NCBI RefSeq assembly: GCF_018613415.1 | Contig: NZ_JAGGQG010000002.1 | Location: 1,179,205 to 1,243,204, forward strand | DNA from: Bacillus sp. ISL-18 | GTDB taxonomy: Bacteria; Bacillota; Bacilli; Bacillales; Cytobacillaceae | Length of the DNA stretch: 64,000 bases | Reading direction: 5' to 3' | Shown: piece after piece, positions 60,854 to 64,000 of the stretch | Numbering within the stretch: the stretch's first letter is position 1 | Layout: each line of letters opens with the position of its first letter | Made by a program: the position numbers and the translations under genes | The notes under the pieces: generated by a model | Seen by the model: only the letters and a program-made list of their open reading frames with translations | What the model was told of the DNA's origin: nothing | The model's database searches: none

Positions 60854-61747
60854 ATGAATTATGAAGCTGGAAATCGTAGAAAACCAAAACGAGGAGTTTC
60901 TCTTTATAGTTATGCGGGCGAATATGGTGTAACCATGACGTTAGAAGACATGTTTGCGGAAATGAACGATATCGGCGCACGAGGGTTAGAAATATTAGCA
61001 AACTCACATATTGAGGGTTATCCAAATCCTAGTGAAGAATGGCTGGAAAATTGGGATCGATTAATAGAAAAATATAATATTGTACCGGCAGAATACGGTC
61101 ATTGGGTCGATTCCCGCTTGTATGAGGGGAGACATCTTACTTCAGAAGAATCACTACAAATGTTAGAGCGTGATTTCAAACTCGCTAACCGTCTCGGATT
61201 TAAGGTTCTTCGTACAAAATTGGGTGTAATCGATGATTATCTTACTCCTGTAGAAAACTGGCGAGAATTTATTAAAATGGCCCTTCCGTTAGCGGAAGAA
61301 TACAATGTCCGCATGTGCCCGGAAATTCATGCTCCAACACTTTTGAAATCTAAGATGGTTGATGATTATGTTGAGTTTATTAAAGAGACAGGAACCAAGT
61401 ATTTTGGATTAAACATCGACTTCGGTGTATTTGAGACTCAAGCCTTACCCGCAAGTGAATGGGGGCCCGATGATTTTATTATGCCTCCATCTGAACATAG
61501 TCCTGTAGAGGATATTATCCCATTATTACCTTATGTCTATTGCTGCCATGCTAAATTTGTAAAAATGACTGATGATTTTCAAGAGATGACTATTCCTTAC
61601 GAAAAAGTCATTAAAACATTGATGGAGCATAATTGGGATGGCTATATGGTGAGTGAGTATGAAGGCCCAAACAAATACGTGACCGGCTATGCCTCTGAAC
61701 AAATTCGGAAACAACATGTAATGATGAAAAGAATTTTAGGAGAATAA
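60854..61747 (+). CDS. C-glycoside deglycosidase alpha-type subunit, pair 3
   Basis: TIM-barrel protein of 297 residues. It shares the [11 protein letters not shown] start with the other two alpha subunits (RGVSLYS at 13-19) and has Glu157 (PEIHAP), Asp189 (NIDFGVF), His232 (CCHAKF) and Glu268 (VSEYEG) as probable metal ligands. The stretch between the second and third ligand is 43 residues against 85-88 in pairs 1 and 2, so a helical insertion near the active site is missing; a different aglycone may be accepted. Ribosome site AAGGAGAG, 11 bases upstream. Here alpha precedes beta, the reverse of the other pairs. Confidence 0.78.
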   Translation: MNYEAGNRRKPKRGVSLYSYAGEYGVTMTLEDMFAEMNDIGARGLEILANSHIEGYPNPSEEWLENWDRLIEKYNIVPAEYGHWVDSRLYEGRHLTSEESLQMLERDFKLANRLGFKVLRTKLGVIDDYLTPVENWREFIKMALPLAEEYNVRMCPEIHAPTLLKSKMVDDYVEFIKETGTKYFGLNIDFGVFETQALPASEWGPDDFIMPPSEHSPVEDIIPLLPYVYCCHAKFVKMTDDFQEMTIPYEKVIKTLMEHNWDGYMVSEYEGPNKYVTGYASEQIRKQHVMMKRILGE

Positions 61748-61765
61748 GAGAGAAGGAGAATAACC

Positions 61766-62176
61766 ATGACGATGTTAGAAAAACCTTGTATCCAATCGAG
61801 AGGATTTAGGAATGTCGAGAAAGATGGAAAAATTATCGGCTTCCAGGTTAATATTAGATCTTTGTATTATCGAGGCCTCTGGCTTTCACAATTACGTCCG
61901 GCTACCGTTTCAGTCGATGGTGAAACATTTTCAGGAGATCAGATTACATGGACGATTAATGGTGTGACCTACACACAAACTGAAATGATTGCACTCGGAG
62001 ATGTTCACTGGGGTATCTTAGAACCAGCAACTCTTACAGTGGCAAAAGAAGGCGGACTAAAATCCGGCAGCCATGATATTGAAGTAAGCTATACGTATAG
62101 CTGCTCCTATTTTCCACCAGTTGCTGATACGGTTCTTGGTGCAATCCCCCACAAGAGGAAGCTAATTCTAGTGTAA
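61766..62176 (+). CDS. C-glycoside deglycosidase beta-type subunit (DUF6379), pair 3
   Basis: Protein of 136 residues with SRGFRNVEKDGKIIGFQVNI at the start and SLYYRGLWLSQLRPATVSVDG (span about 32-52), the same core as 35682 and 53982; GGLKSGSHDIEVSYTY is the matching C-terminal segment. AAGGAG ribosome site, 18 bases after its alpha partner. It closes a two-gene operon. Confidence 0.8.
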   Translation: MTMLEKPCIQSRGFRNVEKDGKIIGFQVNIRSLYYRGLWLSQLRPATVSVDGETFSGDQITWTINGVTYTQTEMIALGDVHWGILEPATLTVAKEGGLKSGSHDIEVSYTYSCSYFPPVADTVLGAIPHKRKLILV

Positions 62177-62187
62177 CCTTTAGAATA

Positions 62188-62238
62188 AATGTTCTAGAAG
62201 ACGATATCGTCTTCTAGAACATTTTCTGTTTTTATTTA
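62188..62238 (+). terminator. Terminator of the pair 3 operon
   Basis: A perfect palindrome of two 18-base arms (62188-62205, 62206-62223) followed by TTCTGTTTTTATTT. The innermost pairs would open as the loop. Confidence 0.88.
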
Positions 62239-62295
62239 AGGGTAGGTTGGCTTCATGAATGAAATTTGTCTGGTTAAGTGAGGGGTTGAAGAAAT

Positions 62296-63612
62296 ATGGA
62301 TTTAGCTAATACAAAATACGGATCGATATCTGGTATTAAACAAAATGGGTATACGGTTTTTAAAGGAATCCCTTATGCAAAAACACCTATAGGAGAACTT
62401 CGATTTTGTGCACCTGAGGAGACCGCCCCATGGGACGGAGTATATGAAGCAGATACTTTTCAAAACAAATTTATTCAAAGTGAATTGCCGAAGGAAATTT
62501 CTTTATATATTAAAGAGTTTTATTCTAATCCTGAATTTATGGTAGAAGGTAGTGAAGATGGACTATTCTTAAATATCTGGACTCCGGCGAAGGAGACGTC
62601 AGAAAAGTTACCAGTGGCATTTTGGATCCATGGTGGTGGCTTTCTAGGTGGATTTGGGTCGGAAATAGAATTTGATGGAGAATCCTTTTGTAAACAAGGT
62701 GTTATTTTAGTTACGTTCAATTATCGGCTCGGTTTGTTTGGTTTCCTCGCGCATGAATGGTTATGCCAGGAAAATGAAAAGGGTGTATCCGGTAACTATG
62801 GAATCTTGGACCAAATCATGGCCTTAAAATGGGTGTATAAAAATATCGAGGCCTTCGGCGGTGACCCTGAAAATATTACAGTTTTTGGGCAATCAGCTGG
62901 GGCAGTTAGTGTTCAAACTTTGATTTCATCCAAGCTTACAGGCAACATGATTAAAAAAGCCATTATGCAGAGCGGCGGAGGCTATCAATCACCTATCACA
63001 CGAAATACAAACTTAGAGGACGCCAAGAAAATTGGAAAAGAATTCTTAAATTTTGCTAATATTAAAAGTTTGAATGAGTTAAGAGAAATATCAGCGGAAG
63101 AATTACTTGCCAAGGTCGAAAGTTACTACAGTCATAGAAGGGAGACTGGAAAAGAAGCGCATCTCTTTTTCCCTATTATTGATGGTTATGTGCTTGAAAA
63201 TGAATATGATAAGTTAATAGAAAAAGGAGAAATAAAGGACATACCATACATGCTGGGATGTTGTAAGGACGATATTTCTGTTACATCTGGTGGTGGTGAA
63301 AATTCACCACTTTATCAAGGGTGTATCGGATTTTCTCGTAAGTTAGAAGAAATCGGAAGAAAACCTGCATATGTTTATTATTTTACCAGGGATCTTCCTG
63401 GTGATGAAAGTGGTGCCTTCCATTCTGGAGAGCTTTGGTACATGTTCGGGACTTTAAAGAGGAATTGGCGTCCCAACTTAGCAGCAGATTATGAATTATC
63501 AGAGCAGATGGTGACCGCTTGGACAAATTTTATGAAAAATGGTGATCTTAGCCAAGAATGGACTCCATGTACGTTAAATCATCCTTATGTAAAAGAATTT
63601 AATATTGAATAA
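62296..63612 (+). CDS. Type B carboxylesterase
   Basis: Alpha/beta hydrolase of 438 residues, of the p-nitrobenzyl esterase/carboxylesterase B family. SEDGLFLNIW (86-95), the oxyanion HGGGF (112-116), the nucleophile Ser200 in FGQSAGA and the likely catalytic His in FHSGELWYMFG are present. The common family length is nearer 490, so a segment in the second half is shortened. It has no signal peptide. Next to the glycoside genes it could remove acyl groups (for example from malonylated or acetylated glycosides); this is inference. GAGGGG ribosome site. Confidence 0.86.
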   Translation: MDLANTKYGSISGIKQNGYTVFKGIPYAKTPIGELRFCAPEETAPWDGVYEADTFQNKFIQSELPKEISLYIKEFYSNPEFMVEGSEDGLFLNIWTPAKETSEKLPVAFWIHGGGFLGGFGSEIEFDGESFCKQGVILVTFNYRLGLFGFLAHEWLCQENEKGVSGNYGILDQIMALKWVYKNIEAFGGDPENITVFGQSAGAVSVQTLISSKLTGNMIKKAIMQSGGGYQSPITRNTNLEDAKKIGKEFLNFANIKSLNELREISAEELLAKVESYYSHRRETGKEAHLFFPIIDGYVLENEYDKLIEKGEIKDIPYMLGCCKDDISVTSGGGENSPLYQGCIGFSRKLEEIGRKPAYVYYFTRDLPGDESGAFHSGELWYMFGTLKRNWRPNLAADYELSEQMVTAWTNFMKNGDLSQEWTPCTLNHPYVKEFNIE

Positions 63613-63699
63613 AATTGAAATGAACAATGTTGTTTTTTAAGGAATTAATAATTTCCCCTGTTATTAAAGGCACCTATTTGGACAAATAGTCTGTGAAAT

Positions 63700-63985
63700 T
63701 CATCAAAGGTGTCCCAAGGAGTTCCAAGTTCGGGCAAGAAGACCATGGAAATTATCCTAGGTGTCCGAAGGAGTTCCGAGTTCGGACAAGGAGACCATGG
63801 AATTCATCCAAGGTGTCCAAAGAAGCCCTAAGTTCGGACAAGAAGACCATGGAAATTATCCAAGGTGTCCGAAGGAGTTCCAATTTCGGACAAGAAGACC
63901 ATGGAATTCATCCAAGGTGTCCAAAGGCGTCCTAAGTTCGGACAAGAAGACCATGGAATTCATCAAAGCTGTCCGAAGGTGATGT
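63700..63985. repeat. 52-bp tandem repeat, about five and a half units
   Basis: GACCATGG recurs at 63741, 63793, 63845, 63897 and 63949, exactly 52 bases apart. Each unit holds TGTCCGAA-like and TTCGGACA-like arms about 11 bases apart, so each can form a hairpin. Units alternate: even ones have AAATTATCC and GTCCGAAGGAGTTCC, odd ones AATTCATCC and GTCCAAAG, giving a 104-base higher-order period. Because 52 is not a multiple of three, the apparent frames here are not real genes. The rest of 63613-64000 holds no gene. Confidence 0.88.
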
Positions 63986-64000
63986 TAGACTAAGATACGG

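Noticed and set aside
63693..63982. Two overlapping frames of 73-80 codons at the right end
   Set aside because: They are translations of the 52-bp tandem repeat, have no ribosome site and shift frame with every unit.
63700..63985. CRISPR array
   Set aside because: The repeats are directly abutting without unique spacers, and there are no cas genes.

Overview
The window looks like a chromosomal segment of a low-GC Gram-positive spore former of the Bacillaceae, most likely a Neobacillus or Bacillus relative. The grounds are a RocB-type M20 protein, a class IV (PhaR/PhaC) polyhydroxybutyrate operon, an FbpA-type small protein, a ytmI-like sulfur operon, an imperfectly palindromic GC-rich repeat of a type I know from Bacillaceae, strong AGGAGG ribosome sites with many TTG/GTG starts, and Spo0A-box-like sites. 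I found no rRNA, tRNA, CRISPR array, transposase or phage genes.

Positions 1-7300 hold the end of a RocB-like gene, a Sel1-repeat protein and a polyhydroxybutyrate block: thiolase and ketoreductase on the minus strand, phaR-phaB-phaC on the plus strand. Positions 7500-17650 hold a palindromic repeat and then a sulfur-compound cluster: LysR regulator, two flavin monooxygenases, thioredoxin-like protein, cystine-type ABC transporter, N-acetyltransferase, FMN reductase and, convergently, a cysteine-dioxygenase-like protein. Its content matches the Bacillus subtilis AscR (YtlI) regulon for S-modified cysteines. Positions 17700-28900 are mixed: a small EamA transporter, ROK repressor, amino-acid permease, DUF2935 protein, GH27 alpha-galactosidase with a membrane anchor, a modA remnant with modB, larC, and an orphan histidine kinase.

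Positions 28900-63600 form a large catabolic island. It opens with a six-gene operon for aromatic ring cleavage (extradiol dioxygenase, C-C hydrolase-like protein, FAH-family protein, cyclase-family protein, FAD monooxygenase, MFS importer). It continues with three separate pairs of C-glycoside deglycosidase alpha/beta-type subunits, two Gfo/Idh/MocA dehydrogenases, two further sugar isomerase/epimerase proteins, GH3, GH35 and GH2/GH106-like glycosidases, a GPH symporter, a ROK glucokinase, an esterase, an orphan solute-binding lipoprotein, a drug-type exporter and three AraC regulators, one fused to a degenerate GH39 domain.

The likely logic is that plant glycosides (flavonoid C- and O-glycosides are the best guess) are imported, oxidised at the sugar C3 by the dehydrogenases, cleaved by the metal-dependent deglycosidase pairs or the glycosidases, and the sugar is phosphorylated by the glucokinase. 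The aglycone could enter the aromatic operon. Two regulatory signatures support one regulon: a 31-bp dyad (11-bp arms, 9-bp spacer) lies 145-167 bp upstream of the operons carrying all three deglycosidase pairs and the symporter, and a different 61-bp promoter block is shared by the aromatic operon and the solute-binding lipoprotein. cre-like CcpA sites lie between most of these elements and their genes. The window ends in a 52-bp tandem repeat.
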